From positions 31,707 through 95,706 of the forward strand of contig CBDVBZ010000002.1 in NCBI GenBank assembly GCA_965372355.1: a stretch of 64,000 bases of DNA. The letters are read 5' to 3'. This document shows positions 52,060-61,575 of the stretch, in pieces. The notes beneath the pieces are model-generated. The model searched no databases. It was given only the letters and a program-made list of their open reading frames with translations, and was not told the DNA's origin. The DNA is from CBDVBZ01 sp965372355. GTDB taxonomy: Bacteria; Krumholzibacteriota; Krumholzibacteriia; WVZY01. Position 1 is the stretch's first letter; the number at the start of each line of letters is the position of its first letter. Made by a program: the position numbers and the translations under genes.

Positions 52060-52995
52060 ATGACGCTTTCAAAAAAGGACTTCGTGTCGATCGCCGACTA
52101 CACGAGGGAGGAACTCGAGAAAATCATAGGATTGGCCATAGAACAAAAAGCGCAGCTCAAAAGGGGAGGGCTTCCCGCCACGCTCCAGGGCAGGACGCTG
52201 GCGTGCATTTTTCACAAACCGTCGCTGCGCACGCGGGTGAGCTTCGAGGTGGCGATGCACCAGCTGGGTGGTGACTCGCTCTATCTGACCGACAAGGAGA
52301 TCGGTGTCGGTTCTCGCGAGGCGCCTCAGGACGTGGCAAGAGTCTTGTCGCGATACACGAGCGCCATCATGATTCGAACGTTCGACCAGGGGATCGTTGA
52401 TACGTTGGCAAAGTTTGCGACGGTTCCCGTCATCAACGGGCTGACCGATCTTCTTCACCCATGCCAGATACTCGCCGACTTGATGACAATCCAGGAACAC
52501 AGGGGCAATCTCGATAATCTCACGGTTGCGTTTATCGGTGACGGCAACAACGTTGCGAGAAGCTGGATCAACGCGGGCGCAAAGCTCGACATTCGCGTCA
52601 TTCTCGCCTGTCCCAAGGGCTATGGCGTCGAGCCCGAGTTCGTGGAAAAGGCGATGGGGGGCAAGGACCTGTATCGCGAGATCAATGATCCGGGCGAAGC
52701 CGTACAGAGTGCCGATGTTCTCTACACCGATGTATGGGCATCGATGGGCCAGGAAGAGGAGGCGACAAAACGCAAACGGGAGTTCGCCGCGTTTCAGTTG
52801 AACGATGAGCTCGTTGCGCAGTCGCCCGATCACTCGATTGTTCTCCACTGTCTGCCTGCTCACAGGGATGAGGAAATCACCGACAGCGTGATCGAATCGG
52901 AACGAAGCCTGGTGTTTGACGAAGCGGAGAATCGCCTACACGTGCAGCGCGCGCTCCTGTCACTGCTCGTCCAACCCATTGGAGGGCGCGGTTGA
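52060..52995 (+). CDS. argF: ornithine carbamoyltransferase
   Basis: A 311-residue transcarbamylase making citrulline from ornithine and carbamoyl phosphate. The phosphate loop is SLRTRVSFE (Leu for the common Thr), followed by HPCQILADL, the DVWASMGQEEE ornithine-loop (SMG) signature that separates it from aspartate and acetylornithine transcarbamylases, and HCLPAHRDEEI. The ATG at 52060 follows CGGAGTG. It lies 20 bases after hslU and its stop overlaps the TTG of the next lipoprotein gene. No other arginine genes are in the window. Confidence 0.95.
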   Translation: MTLSKKDFVSIADYTREELEKIIGLAIEQKAQLKRGGLPATLQGRTLACIFHKPSLRTRVSFEVAMHQLGGDSLYLTDKEIGVGSREAPQDVARVLSRYTSAIMIRTFDQGIVDTLAKFATVPVINGLTDLLHPCQILADLMTIQEHRGNLDNLTVAFIGDGNNVARSWINAGAKLDIRVILACPKGYGVEPEFVEKAMGGKDLYREINDPGEAVQSADVLYTDVWASMGQEEEATKRKREFAAFQLNDELVAQSPDHSIVLHCLPAHRDEEITDSVIESERSLVFDEAENRLHVQRALLSLLVQPIGGRG

Positions 52996-54074
52996 GAACT
53001 GGCGTCGCCCTTTGCGTGATAGCAACATGGCTCTCGGCGTGCGCCATACAAGAGGCCCCACCCGGTGGCCCCACCGACGATAAACCACCACGCATTCTCT
53101 CTACGGTTCCGGCGGGCGGATCAACCGGTGTCGATCCAGAGACCGACATTCTGGTGGAATTCGATGAGGCGATGACGAAAACCCGTTTCGAGCGTTTCGT
53201 AACCGCGCGCCCGCGGATCACCGTCGGCAAGACCGGCTGGAAAAAGAACACGTTCGTCCTGCAGCCTCAGGACCCCCTGCACCCGGACACGACCTATCTC
53301 GTCGAGCTTAAGTCGGGGTTTGCCGATGCGCACGGTATTCAGAACGCGGAGCCGTTTCGCTTCGCCTTTGCGACATCGGCCGCCATCGACAGCGGATCGA
53401 TATCCGGTCATGTGTTGTTTCGCCGTAAGCCCAGTAAGAATGCGGTCCTCCGTCTGTTTGTCATGCCGACGGACTCCGGTTTTACACCGGAGGGGGCTGT
53501 GGCCGACAGAGAGGTCGTAGTGGGTTCGGAGGGTGATTTCGCCTTCAACTATCTTCCGAGTGATGACCGCGACTTCCTCGTCTGGGTTTTCGAAGACACG
53601 GACAGAAACGGCGTTTTCGTGATCGACAGCGACGTTGCCATCGAGAGGCCCGACACGGTGCCCCTGGATGCCGGGAACCCCAATGTCGACGATCTGACGA
53701 TCTTCATCGTCGACCCGAAGGAACCGGGGCAGATCACCGGAAGGGTCGTCAACTCGACCGGTATCGATACGTTTCTGGTAATGATCACCATCCACGAGGT
53801 GTCCGACACGATGCCTCCGACCTACGTCTCAATAGTGGGTCCCGACGGAGACTTCAAGTTTTCACAGGTCCTCCAGGGCCGGTACACGCTCCGGGCATTC
53901 ATGGATTTCTCCCCCGATAGTCTCTGCGGCGCGTATCCGTGTCCGGAGGACTCGACACGGCAGTGCATCGAGCCCTGCCGGCTATACCCGGATACGCTCG
54001 CGATACGGCCGGGCCAGGAAATCGACCTCGAGGAGCCGTTGGTCCTCGAGTCTCCACCGCCTCAAGAGGAGTAG
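52992..54074 (+). CDS. SbsA-type Ig-like domain lipoprotein
   Basis: A 360-residue lipoprotein: short signal with LSAC lipobox (Cys17), then PPGGPTDDKPPRILSTVPAGG, a start typical of a large FCB lipoprotein family with an SbsA/Big_5 Ig-like domain at about 30-125 (ending RFAFATSA). Two further beta-sandwich segments follow (about 130-220 and 240-345), each resembling carboxypeptidase-regulatory or prealbumin-like folds. Probably a surface or outer-membrane structural protein; the exact function is unknown. The TTG start at 52992 overlaps the argF stop and has GGAGGG five bases upstream. It is followed four bases later by dapF. Confidence 0.85.
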   Translation: MRTGVALCVIATWLSACAIQEAPPGGPTDDKPPRILSTVPAGGSTGVDPETDILVEFDEAMTKTRFERFVTARPRITVGKTGWKKNTFVLQPQDPLHPDTTYLVELKSGFADAHGIQNAEPFRFAFATSAAIDSGSISGHVLFRRKPSKNAVLRLFVMPTDSGFTPEGAVADREVVVGSEGDFAFNYLPSDDRDFLVWVFEDTDRNGVFVIDSDVAIERPDTVPLDAGNPNVDDLTIFIVDPKEPGQITGRVVNSTGIDTFLVMITIHEVSDTMPPTYVSIVGPDGDFKFSQVLQGRYTLRAFMDFSPDSLCGAYPCPEDSTRQCIEPCRLYPDTLAIRPGQEIDLEEPLVLESPPPQEE

Positions 54075-54078
54075 CCCC

Positions 54079-54909
54079 ATGAGGATCGAGTTCGAAAAAA
54101 TGAATGGAGCGGGAAACGACTTCGTCATGATCGACAACCGGAAGGGAGACATCCTGTTGTCGCCAGCGAGGATACGGGCGCTTTGCGACCGGCGCCGAGG
54201 CATCGGGGCCGACGGCGTCATTCTGGTGGAATTAGAGGCTGGAGTCGATTTTCGCATGCGCTATTACAATAGCGACGGAGGCGAGGCCGAGATGTGTGGC
54301 AACGGCGCACGCTGCGCCGCTCGGTTCGCCGGTTCGTTGGGGCTCGGCGAGCGGTGGGAGGGCGGGGTCACGCTCCGGTTCGTGGCGACACCCGGGACGA
54401 TGGAGGCCGAGGTCGCGGGACTCCAGGTCGCCGTCCGGATGACCGACGCAACCCATTTTGAAAAAAGCATTTCCTTGGCGGTTGCGGATCGGACGGAAAT
54501 AGTGCATTTTATCAATACAGGTGTACCCCACGTCGTCATTGAGGCGGCCGGAGTGAATGCCATCGCTGATGGCGAGATCCTGGAACGCGGTCGGGCGATC
54601 CGGAATCACAAGCGCTTCGCGCCGGATGGTACGAATGTAGATTTCGTGTCGGTCTCGGACGACGGCATTGCCGAGATTCGCACCTACGAGCGCGGCGTCG
54701 AGGGCGAAACCCTTGCCTGCGGGACTGGAGCTGTAGCCGGAGCCGTCGTGGCTGCCCACTTGAACGGTGTCCCCAGTCCCGTCACAATGATCACACATGG
54801 TGGGGAGGAACTGACCGTTGCTTTTGTCCTGGAACCCGCCGGGGCGAGGCAGGTGTTGCTCAAAGGCCCTGCTGCCCTGAATTTCCGGGGTTCCGTCGAG
54901 CTTGCCTAA
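54079..54909 (+). CDS. dapF: diaminopimelate epimerase
   Basis: A 276-residue cofactor-independent racemase converting LL- to meso-diaminopimelate. The two catalytic cysteines are Cys73 (EMCGNGARC) and Cys214 (ETLACGTGA), which act as a thiol pair. MNGAGNDFVMID near the N-terminus and the GIGADGVI and FRMRYYNSDGGEAE motifs are typical. The ATG is preceded by AGGAG. It forms an operon with dapA (14 bases on) and dapB, giving meso-DAP for peptidoglycan and lysine. Confidence 0.98.
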   Translation: MRIEFEKMNGAGNDFVMIDNRKGDILLSPARIRALCDRRRGIGADGVILVELEAGVDFRMRYYNSDGGEAEMCGNGARCAARFAGSLGLGERWEGGVTLRFVATPGTMEAEVAGLQVAVRMTDATHFEKSISLAVADRTEIVHFINTGVPHVVIEAAGVNAIADGEILERGRAIRNHKRFAPDGTNVDFVSVSDDGIAEIRTYERGVEGETLACGTGAVAGAVVAAHLNGVPSPVTMITHGGEELTVAFVLEPAGARQVLLKGPAALNFRGSVELA

Positions 54910-54923
54910 CGAAGGGAGCGCTG

Positions 54924-55802
54924 ATGGAGTTTAGGGGGACGTACACCGCCGTTGTGACGCCGTTCAAGAACGGCGACGTTGATCTCGAAGGATATTCAAA
55001 CCTGCTCGAAACCCAGCGAGGGGCTGGTGTCACCGGTGTCGTACCGTGCGGCTGCACGGGTGAGGCGGCGACGCTGAGCGCAGACGAACGCCGGAAGCTC
55101 CTCGATACCACTCTCTCGCTCGTCGGCGATTCTCTCCAGGTGATTGCGGGGACGGGGACGAACTCGACGGATACGACGATCGCAAACACAAAAGAGGCGG
55201 AAGCCGCTGGTGCCCACGCGGCGATGCTGATCACACCCTACTACAACAAACCCTCGCAGCAAGGCCTCTACGATCACTACCGCCGGGTCGCCGACGCGAC
55301 CGATCTGCCGCTCATGCTCTACAACGTACCGGGACGCACTGGGGTAACGCTCGCCCCGGATACGATCGCCAGGCTGTACGAGACGGGGCGCTATTCCGTA
55401 ATCAAAGAAGCGGGCGGCAGCATGGATGCCTTCTCGAACATACGCGCGGCGAGCGACATCACCGTGCTCTCGGGCGACGATCCGCTCACCGTGTCAATGA
55501 TGGCGCTCGGGGGTGGGGGTGTCGTGTCCGTCGTGTCCAATTTGATGCCCGCCATCGTACGGGAAATGGTCAATGGCGCCCTCGAGGGAGATTTCAAACG
55601 GGCCTCTGATCTCCATTTCCGTCTGCTGCCGGTTGTGCGCGCGGCGTTTATCGAGTCGAACCCATCACCGATAAAGGCAATGCTTGCGGCGAAAGGCATG
55701 ATCGAGAACGAGCTCAGACCGCCGCTTGCGCCGGTCAGCACGGCGAGCATGAAGGCGATCCGCGGCGTGCTGGAAGCATTTGATTCGGTGGGGAGCGTCT
55801 AG
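54924..55802 (+). CDS. dapA: 4-hydroxy-tetrahydrodipicolinate synthase
   Basis: A 292-residue class I aldolase condensing pyruvate with aspartate semialdehyde. Schiff-base Lys161 lies in VIKEAGG; the GCTGEAATL phosphate/pyruvate loop, GTGTNSTDTTI and ITPYYNKPSQQGLYDHY (with the proton-relay Tyr) and YNVPGRTG are all present. The ATG follows GAAGGGAG. The stop lies one base before the GTG start of dapB. Confidence 0.98.
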   Translation: MEFRGTYTAVVTPFKNGDVDLEGYSNLLETQRGAGVTGVVPCGCTGEAATLSADERRKLLDTTLSLVGDSLQVIAGTGTNSTDTTIANTKEAEAAGAHAAMLITPYYNKPSQQGLYDHYRRVADATDLPLMLYNVPGRTGVTLAPDTIARLYETGRYSVIKEAGGSMDAFSNIRAASDITVLSGDDPLTVSMMALGGGGVVSVVSNLMPAIVREMVNGALEGDFKRASDLHFRLLPVVRAAFIESNPSPIKAMLAAKGMIENELRPPLAPVSTASMKAIRGVLEAFDSVGSV

Positions 55803-55803
55803 G

Positions 55804-56586
55804 GTGGCGGAGCCGTCGATCAATATATTTCTTCACGGGGCAAGGGGCAGAATGGGCCGATCGGTTGCCGAGGTTGTGGGCGAGACGGATCGAGTCTCCA
55901 TAGCGGGAATGGTCGAACTGAGATCCGGGGTGGAGAGACCCGTGCCGGGGCCGGATGGCCCGCCGGTGCTGAAGGAGTTGCCCGCGCGGCCGGAGCCGGG
56001 AGACGTGGTGATCGATTTCAGCCGCCCTGCCGGGGTGAAGTCGCTGGTCGAGGCGTTATCGGGGACCCACTTGCCGATCGTATGTGGAACCACTGGCATG
56101 GGTGGGCCGGAACGTGAATTGCTTGAAGTGTATGCTCAAGAAAGCCCGGTATTCTACGCCGAGAATATGAGTTACGGTATATCGGTGATTAAGAGACTCT
56201 TACGCTCAGCAACCCTCATGTTCGAGGGCGTGGCGGATATGGAAATTGTGGAATTTCACCATCGCGGAAAGGCCGATTTCCCCAGTGGGACCGCGGCGGC
56301 GCTGGCCCGGGTTGCACGCCCGGATGAGCCGACTGTCGACGGCCGCGGCGAGGCCGCGGGGCCGGAGGCAGATCGCGTCCACATCCACTCCGTCCGGATG
56401 GGTGGCATCCCGGGCGACCACCAGGTCTACTTCGCCATGGCGGACGAGGTGGTGACGTTGTCCCACCGCGCACTGTCACGCAAGGTCTTTGCCCGCGGCG
56501 CGGTCCGCGCGGCACAGTTCATCGTGGGTCGTGACAAGGGGCTCTACACGATGGATGATCTCGTGGAGGCGCTGGAGAATGGCTAG
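55804..56586 (+). CDS. dapB: 4-hydroxy-tetrahydrodipicolinate reductase
   Basis: A 260-residue NAD(P)H-dependent reductase. Nucleotide-binding start INIFLHGARGRMGR; the active-site signature EFHHRGKADFPSGTA with the His pair and Lys; IHSVRMGGIPGDHQV; and a C-terminal HRALSRKVFARGAVRAAQF. The GTG at 55804 is preceded by GGGGAG with good spacing. It completes the dapF-dapA-dapB trio. Its stop overlaps the ATG of the large peptidase/barrel gene by eight bases. Confidence 0.97.
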   Translation: MAEPSINIFLHGARGRMGRSVAEVVGETDRVSIAGMVELRSGVERPVPGPDGPPVLKELPARPEPGDVVIDFSRPAGVKSLVEALSGTHLPIVCGTTGMGGPERELLEVYAQESPVFYAENMSYGISVIKRLLRSATLMFEGVADMEIVEFHHRGKADFPSGTAAALARVARPDEPTVDGRGEAAGPEADRVHIHSVRMGGIPGDHQVYFAMADEVVTLSHRALSRKVFARGAVRAAQFIVGRDKGLYTMDDLVEALENG

Positions 56587-59377
56587 GAAGACGCTTATCG
56601 CGCTTCTTTTTGTCCTGGCGATGCCGACGCTCGTCTCGGCGCAGTATCCGTTCGGCAAGAACAAGGTGAGCTACAGGAGCAGGGACTGGAAGGTCCTGGC
56701 CACCGAACACGTTGACGTCTACTACTATCCCAGCGAGCAGAATGTGGTTAACTTCATCGCTCCGCTCGTGGAAGACACATACGCCGAGTATGCCGAGTTG
56801 TTCGACATCCAGTTCCGCAATCGACTCCCCCTGGTCTTCTACAGTTCGCACTATGACTTTCAACAAACCAACATCATCCCGTCGCTGATCTCCGAGTATA
56901 CGGGCGGCTTCACCGATCTGATGAAGGGGCGCATCGCCATTCCCATGACGGGGTCGCTCTGGCAACTTCGTCATGTGATCCGCCACGAGATGGTCCACGC
57001 GTTTATGCTGGAGAAGCTCGCCATCGTGATGAGCGGCGCGAGCCGCTTTACCTATTCGCACCCGCCGCTTTGGTTCGTGGAGGGAATGGCCGAGTACTTT
57101 GCCGATAGCAATGCGAACACGCGAAGCCACATGTTTATCCGCGATGCGTTGATCCATGGCCGGCTACCGGATTTGCTGAATATCTGGCAGATCGAAGGCT
57201 CGTTCATGATGTACAAGGAGGGCGAGGCCGTCGTCCGTTATATCGCGACGAATTTTGGTAAGGATGCGATTATTGAGATTCTCGAAAACTGGTGGATGGC
57301 GGATAAATTCACATTGGTTCTCCAGGAGACGATCAACATGAGCCTCGCCGAATTGAGCGACAAGTTCATGAAGAGTCTCAAGCGAAGATACTACCCCGAG
57401 ATTATGCACCGGCAGTTTGCGCCCGATATCGGTGCTCAGTTGACCGAGCCGCGAACGTTTCACTCGCGCCCTGCGGTGGGTAAAGGACCGGACGGCACGA
57501 GTACGATCTATTCGCTCTTTGCCTACGATGGATTGATCAGTATCTGCAGCATCGGCGTGAACAAACACGGGCAGCTCAAGCAGAAGACCCTCATCGAGGG
57601 TGGCCGCTCGACCTCGTTCGAGTCGATTCCTGCCTTCAGAAGCAAGATCGAGGTGCACGGCAACACGCTCGTCTTCGTGGCCAAGCGGCACGGCCAGGAT
57701 GCGATCTACCTCTGGGATATCGAGCGGAGAAAGGTGCTGGACTGGTACACGTTTCCGGGGCTTAGCGTCATCTCCTCGCCGACAATGTCGCCCGGGTTCG
57801 ATAAGATCGTTTTTAGCGCGATCGACGCGGCGGGATTGAGCGATCTGTTTCTGTACAATCGGGACGAGGACCGTTTGATTCGTTTGACACACGATCCGTA
57901 CGCCGACGAGGACCCGGACTACCATCCCTACGAGGATGTGGTTCTCTTCAGTTCGGACCGCTGCCAGAACGGGAACGCGAAGTTCCAGGGGATCTATGAG
58001 CTCGATGTCAACACGGGTGTGGTGTCGGCATTGACGTGCGGGAGCCATTCGGACTCGCACCCCGAGTGGATGCCCGATGGCAATTCGTTTCTCTTTACTT
58101 CTGACAGAGACGGCGCGTTCAACGCCTACACGTTCGCGTACGCGACGCGAATGATCATGCAGCAGACGAGCGTGATGGGTGGTCTCAACGCTCCGGCGGC
58201 CCTACCCGATGGCGACGGGTTTGTGGCGGCGGGGTACTATCGAGGCGAGTATCACCTCTTCGAGTTTCCGATGAAGACCGACGTACCGGCCATCCCGACT
58301 ACCGTGGCCCGGATGGACTCGACGCACATGAGCTGGGTGAGCAAGGAGCCCCGGGAGTACGCGTATGCGAGCCGGGATTATAAACAGAAACTCGGTCTGG
58401 ATTTTGCCGCGGTGGGTGTGGCGATCGATCCCGATTTTGGCTCGTTGGGCAATGGGGCCCAGATCGTCATGTCGGATATCCTGGGCAATCACCAGTATTA
58501 TCTTTTTTTTGGCAACACATCCTCGCAAGTCAGCAGCAACTTTTTCAAGACGCTCAACCTGGGGCTGAACTACGTCAATCTGTCGCACCGGATCAATTAC
58601 TCGTTGGGTGTATTCCATCTGACGAGCAGAACGGGCAATCTGACATCTTCGTACCGCGAGGAACGCCGGTATGGCGTGGCGGCGGGTATCCGGTATCCCT
58701 TTAGCAAGTTCTCGAGAGTCGATGGTTCGCTCGTTTTTCGTTTTGTCGAGCGGCAAGCGGATTTCACCCTGCTTGACCAGAAAAAGAGCATGATCGCGTC
58801 GGCGTTCTTGAGCTATTCCGTGGCCAACACACAATGGACGGTCGGGGGACCGCTCAAAGGCTGGCGATACAACGTGACGGCAGGGCACACGTTCGATTTC
58901 CGCGACCGCGGATTCGACAACACGACCCTTCAGCTGGATCTCCGCAAGTACCACAAGGTTACCCGGAGGATCGTTTTCGCCCAGCGATTCATCACGAGAC
59001 ATAGCTTTGGCGGTGACTTTCAACTTTTTTACCTCGGTGGGCCATGGGACCTGCGAGGCTACAACTTCCGCGAGTTTTTTGGCCGGAGCACGTATCTGTT
59101 CAACAACGAGTTCCGGTTTCCTCTAATCGACCACTTCGCTTTGAGACTCCCATTCGGAACGATTGAGACGCCCCTCATGCGCGGATCGCTCTTTTTCGAC
59201 GCCGGCCGGGTTAATCGATACATCTACGATTCGGACTGGCTCGGGTCGATGGGAGCGGGTGTCGAGCTCAATCTGGGTTACGCACCAATCATTCGTGTCA
59301 ACTTTACACGGATGACCAATTTTCGTACTATATCCACCGTGACCGACTGGGAACTCTTCATCGGTTACAATTACTAA
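56579..59377 (+). CDS. outer-membrane protein: gluzincin peptidase + TolB-like propeller + BamA-like barrel
   Basis: A 932-residue three-part protein. Signal peptide about 1-21. Residues about 40-280 form a zinc peptidase of the MA-like clan: HEMVH at 136-140 and third ligand Glu168 in WFVEGMAEY. Residues about 300-600 are a WD40/PD40-like propeller of the TolB kind (LFSSDRCQNGN, PEWMPDGNSFLFTSDRDG). The last ~310 residues are a beta-barrel with Omp85/BamA-like end (LGGPWDLRGYNFREFFG, LFNNEFRFPL, final aromatic strand ending FIGYNY). It should place a metallopeptidase and propeller on one face of the outer membrane. Similar combinations exist in FCB bacteria but are uncharacterised. ATG 56579 follows GGAGG and overlaps dapB. 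Confidence 0.88.
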   Translation: MARKTLIALLFVLAMPTLVSAQYPFGKNKVSYRSRDWKVLATEHVDVYYYPSEQNVVNFIAPLVEDTYAEYAELFDIQFRNRLPLVFYSSHYDFQQTNIIPSLISEYTGGFTDLMKGRIAIPMTGSLWQLRHVIRHEMVHAFMLEKLAIVMSGASRFTYSHPPLWFVEGMAEYFADSNANTRSHMFIRDALIHGRLPDLLNIWQIEGSFMMYKEGEAVVRYIATNFGKDAIIEILENWWMADKFTLVLQETINMSLAELSDKFMKSLKRRYYPEIMHRQFAPDIGAQLTEPRTFHSRPAVGKGPDGTSTIYSLFAYDGLISICSIGVNKHGQLKQKTLIEGGRSTSFESIPAFRSKIEVHGNTLVFVAKRHGQDAIYLWDIERRKVLDWYTFPGLSVISSPTMSPGFDKIVFSAIDAAGLSDLFLYNRDEDRLIRLTHDPYADEDPDYHPYEDVVLFSSDRCQNGNAKFQGIYELDVNTGVVSALTCGSHSDSHPEWMPDGNSFLFTSDRDGAFNAYTFAYATRMIMQQTSVMGGLNAPAALPDGDGFVAAGYYRGEYHLFEFPMKTDVPAIPTTVARMDSTHMSWVSKEPREYAYASRDYKQKLGLDFAAVGVAIDPDFGSLGNGAQIVMSDILGNHQYYLFFGNTSSQVSSNFFKTLNLGLNYVNLSHRINYSLGVFHLTSRTGNLTSSYREERRYGVAAGIRYPFSKFSRVDGSLVFRFVERQADFTLLDQKKSMIASAFLSYSVANTQWTVGGPLKGWRYNVTAGHTFDFRDRGFDNTTLQLDLRKYHKVTRRIVFAQRFITRHSFGGDFQLFYLGGPWDLRGYNFREFFGRSTYLFNNEFRFPLIDHFALRLPFGTIETPLMRGSLFFDAGRVNRYIYDSDWLGSMGAGVELNLGYAPIIRVNFTRMTNFRTISTVTDWELFIGYNY

Positions 59378-59500
59378 GGCGCGCCGCTGACTCCACGACA
59401 GCGTCGCGCGTGCCGATCGAGGCGAGATCTATCGCATACGGTGGATAGCGGCTCTGCTCGGACGACTCGGATCGAGACAAACACAGAAACGGGGTATGCG

Positions 59501-61228
59501 ATGCGGTGGTCGAAGTACTATCAGCCCACCTATAAGGAAAGCCCGGCTGATGCCGAAATCCCCAGCCACAAGTTGATGATGAGGGCCGGGCTGATCAAGA
59601 AGCTCACAGGGGGCGTATACACATTCCTTCCCACGGGCTACCGGGTGTTGCGAAAGGTCGAGGAGATCGTTCGCGAGGAGATGGATCGTATCGGTTGTCA
59701 GCAGATACTCATGCCCATCCTGCATCCCGCGGAGCTCTACGAGGAGAGCGGTCGTTTCAAGCACTTCGGGCCCGAGCTGTTCAAGCTCAAGGACCGCAAG
59801 GAGCGTCTGTTCGCGCTCGGACCGACGCACGAAGAGGTGGTCACCGATATCGCCCGTAGCGAGATGAAGAGTTATCGACAACTGCCGCAGTGTCTCTATC
59901 AGGTTCTGGTGAAGTTCCGTGACGAGATCCGTCCGCGATTCGGTGTGATGCGAGCGCGTGAGTTCATCATGAAGGACGCGTACAGCTTTCACGAGTCACA
60001 CGAATCTCTCGACGAGACGTACAGCGAGATGGCCGGGGCGTACAGGGCGATCATCGATCGCTGTGGTTTGGAACACGTGATGGTCGAAGCCGACGCGGGC
60101 GCCATAGGCGGCGATGTAAACCATGAGTTTGTCGCTCTCGCCGATGAGGGGGAAAGCAAGATCTTTGTGTGCGAGTGCGGCTACGCGGCAAACTCTGAAC
60201 GCGCCGAGAGCGCCGGTGCGTCGTTGTCGGCGATCGAACCGGTGCTCGATGCACCACAGAGGGTCGAAACACCGGGGATGAAGAGCGTTGTTGAGGTCTC
60301 TGACTTTCTCGGGGTGTCTCCCTCGCAGCTCGTGAAGACGCTTCTGTATCGGTCGGGCGATGACGTCGTCGCCGTGTTGATCCCGGGCGAGCGTACGCTC
60401 AACGAGACAAAGCTCGCCAAGCTCCTGAATGATCCGTGGGTCGATCCACTGGACGATAAGGACATACTCGAGCTGACCGGCGCGGAGGTCGGTTTTGCGG
60501 GACCCGTGGGGTTGCCGGAGGGCACAAAGATCATTGCCGACACGCTTCTCGATCGATACGAGGGAATGATCGTCGGCGCCAACGAGACGGATGCCCATTA
60601 CCGTGGTGTAAAACTCGACCGCGACTTCACGCCCACGATCACAGAACAGGTGAGCCTGGCGGAGGCGGGAGACACCTGTCAGCGCTGCGGAGAATCGAGG
60701 CTCACAACGCGCAGTGGTATCGAGCTCGGTCACATTTTCAAACTCGATGTCAAATACAGCAAGGCGATGAACGCGACGTTCCTCGACAACGAAGGAAAAG
60801 AGCGGCACTTCATCATGGGGTGCTACGGTTTTGGCGTCTCGAGGATGGTCGCGGCGGCAATAGAGGCGAATCACGATGAGAAGGGCATTCGATGGTCGCC
60901 GGCGCTGACCCCGTACCACGCGATTATTCTGCCGATCAATGTGAGTGACGAGCGGACCATGGAGGTCGCCGAGACGCTCTACAAGGAACTCCGTGAGGCC
61001 GGGTGGGACATCCTGCTCGACGACCGGGATGTGCGGGCGGGGTTCAAGTTCAAGGACGCCGATCTCGTCGGCGTGCCCCTGAGAATCACTCTAGGCGAGC
61101 GCAATCTGAAGAACAACAAGATCGAGATCTACTATCGGCTGGAGGATCGCTCGGATCTTGTCAACCCAGGTGCGGTGACCGGGGTGCTGGAAGGGTTCTA
61201 CGCATCCACGCAGAAAGCCCGCCGCTAG
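59501..61228 (+). CDS. proS: prolyl-tRNA synthetase (bacterial type)
   Basis: A 575-residue class II synthetase. Class motifs: motif 1 around GCQQILMPILHPAELYEESGR, motif 2 RPRFGVMRAREFIMKDAYSFH, motif 3 within LEVKYSKAMNAT... GCYGFGVSRMVAAA. An editing (INS/YbaK-like) insertion lies at about 235-395 (VEVSDFLGVSPSQLVKTLLY), characteristic of bacterial-type ProRS that clears Ala-tRNA(Pro). The anticodon-binding domain is C-terminal. The ATG at 59501 (MRWSKYYQPT) follows GGGG; an upstream in-frame ATG at 59441 is less likely. The TAG stop lies in the loop of the terminator at 61217. Confidence 0.97.
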   Translation: MRWSKYYQPTYKESPADAEIPSHKLMMRAGLIKKLTGGVYTFLPTGYRVLRKVEEIVREEMDRIGCQQILMPILHPAELYEESGRFKHFGPELFKLKDRKERLFALGPTHEEVVTDIARSEMKSYRQLPQCLYQVLVKFRDEIRPRFGVMRAREFIMKDAYSFHESHESLDETYSEMAGAYRAIIDRCGLEHVMVEADAGAIGGDVNHEFVALADEGESKIFVCECGYAANSERAESAGASLSAIEPVLDAPQRVETPGMKSVVEVSDFLGVSPSQLVKTLLYRSGDDVVAVLIPGERTLNETKLAKLLNDPWVDPLDDKDILELTGAEVGFAGPVGLPEGTKIIADTLLDRYEGMIVGANETDAHYRGVKLDRDFTPTITEQVSLAEAGDTCQRCGESRLTTRSGIELGHIFKLDVKYSKAMNATFLDNEGKERHFIMGCYGFGVSRMVAAAIEANHDEKGIRWSPALTPYHAIILPINVSDERTMEVAETLYKELREAGWDILLDDRDVRAGFKFKDADLVGVPLRITLGERNLKNNKIEIYYRLEDRSDLVNPGAVTGVLEGFYASTQKARR

Positions 61229-61236
61229 CGGCGGGC
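61217..61236. terminator. bidirectional terminator between proS and rpsT
   Basis: A perfect GCCCGCCG/CGGCGGGC stem (61217-61224, 61229-61236) with loop CTAG, which includes the proS TAG stop at 61226-61228. It is followed on the minus strand by TTTCT (for rpsT) and on the plus strand by a weak ATTT. A shared hairpin for converging genes. Confidence 0.7.
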
Positions 61237-61268
61237 TCCGATTTACCAACTATTTGTACTACAATAAA

Positions 61269-61508
61269 TTAGCTCTTTGAGCTGAACCTGGACTTCAATC
61301 GGGCGGCTCGGTTTCTGTGTATCAGACCGTTCTTGACGGCACGATCGATGACCGACTGGTGCTCGCGAACGGCCGTGTCGCGGTCGGTTTGCTTGGCTTC
61401 CGCGGTCTGCTTGAGTCGGGTTCGCAACGTGCTGCGCGCAGCGCGGTTGCGCTCCTGATTTCTCAGACCGATTTTTACGCGTTTTTTTGCTGATTTTTGT
61501 TGTGGCAT
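61269..61508 (-). CDS. rpsT: 30S ribosomal protein S20
   Basis: A 79-residue basic protein: MPQQKSAKKRVKIGLRNQ start, RAARSTLRTRLKQ and HRNRAARLKSRF, the usual S20 helical pattern. It binds 16S rRNA in the body of the small subunit. ATG at 61508 preceded by GGAGGG. Leftward, divergent from xerD; a promoter is proposed at 61538-61566. Confidence 0.96.
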   Translation of the reverse strand: MPQQKSAKKRVKIGLRNQERNRAARSTLRTRLKQTAEAKQTDRDTAVREHQSVIDRAVKNGLIHRNRAARLKSRFSSKS

Positions 61509-61537
61509 TGATTCCCTCCAAAATAGAATCGGCTGGA

Positions 61538-61566
61538 AACGTAACATCGGCCGTCCCTCAAGTCAA
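61538..61566 (-). promoter_or_regulatory. putative promoter for rpsT
   Basis: On the minus strand TTGACT (61561-61566), 17-base spacer, TACGTT (61538-61543), followed about 30 bases later by the rpsT start. The -10 is a weak match. Confidence 0.4.
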
Positions 61567-61575
61567 GCAAAAGCG

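Noticed and set aside
52060..52995. N-acetylornithine carbamoyltransferase instead of ArgF
   Set aside because: The DVWASMGQEEE loop and HCLPAHR motif fit ornithine carbamoyltransferase; nothing specific for the acetylated substrate was seen.
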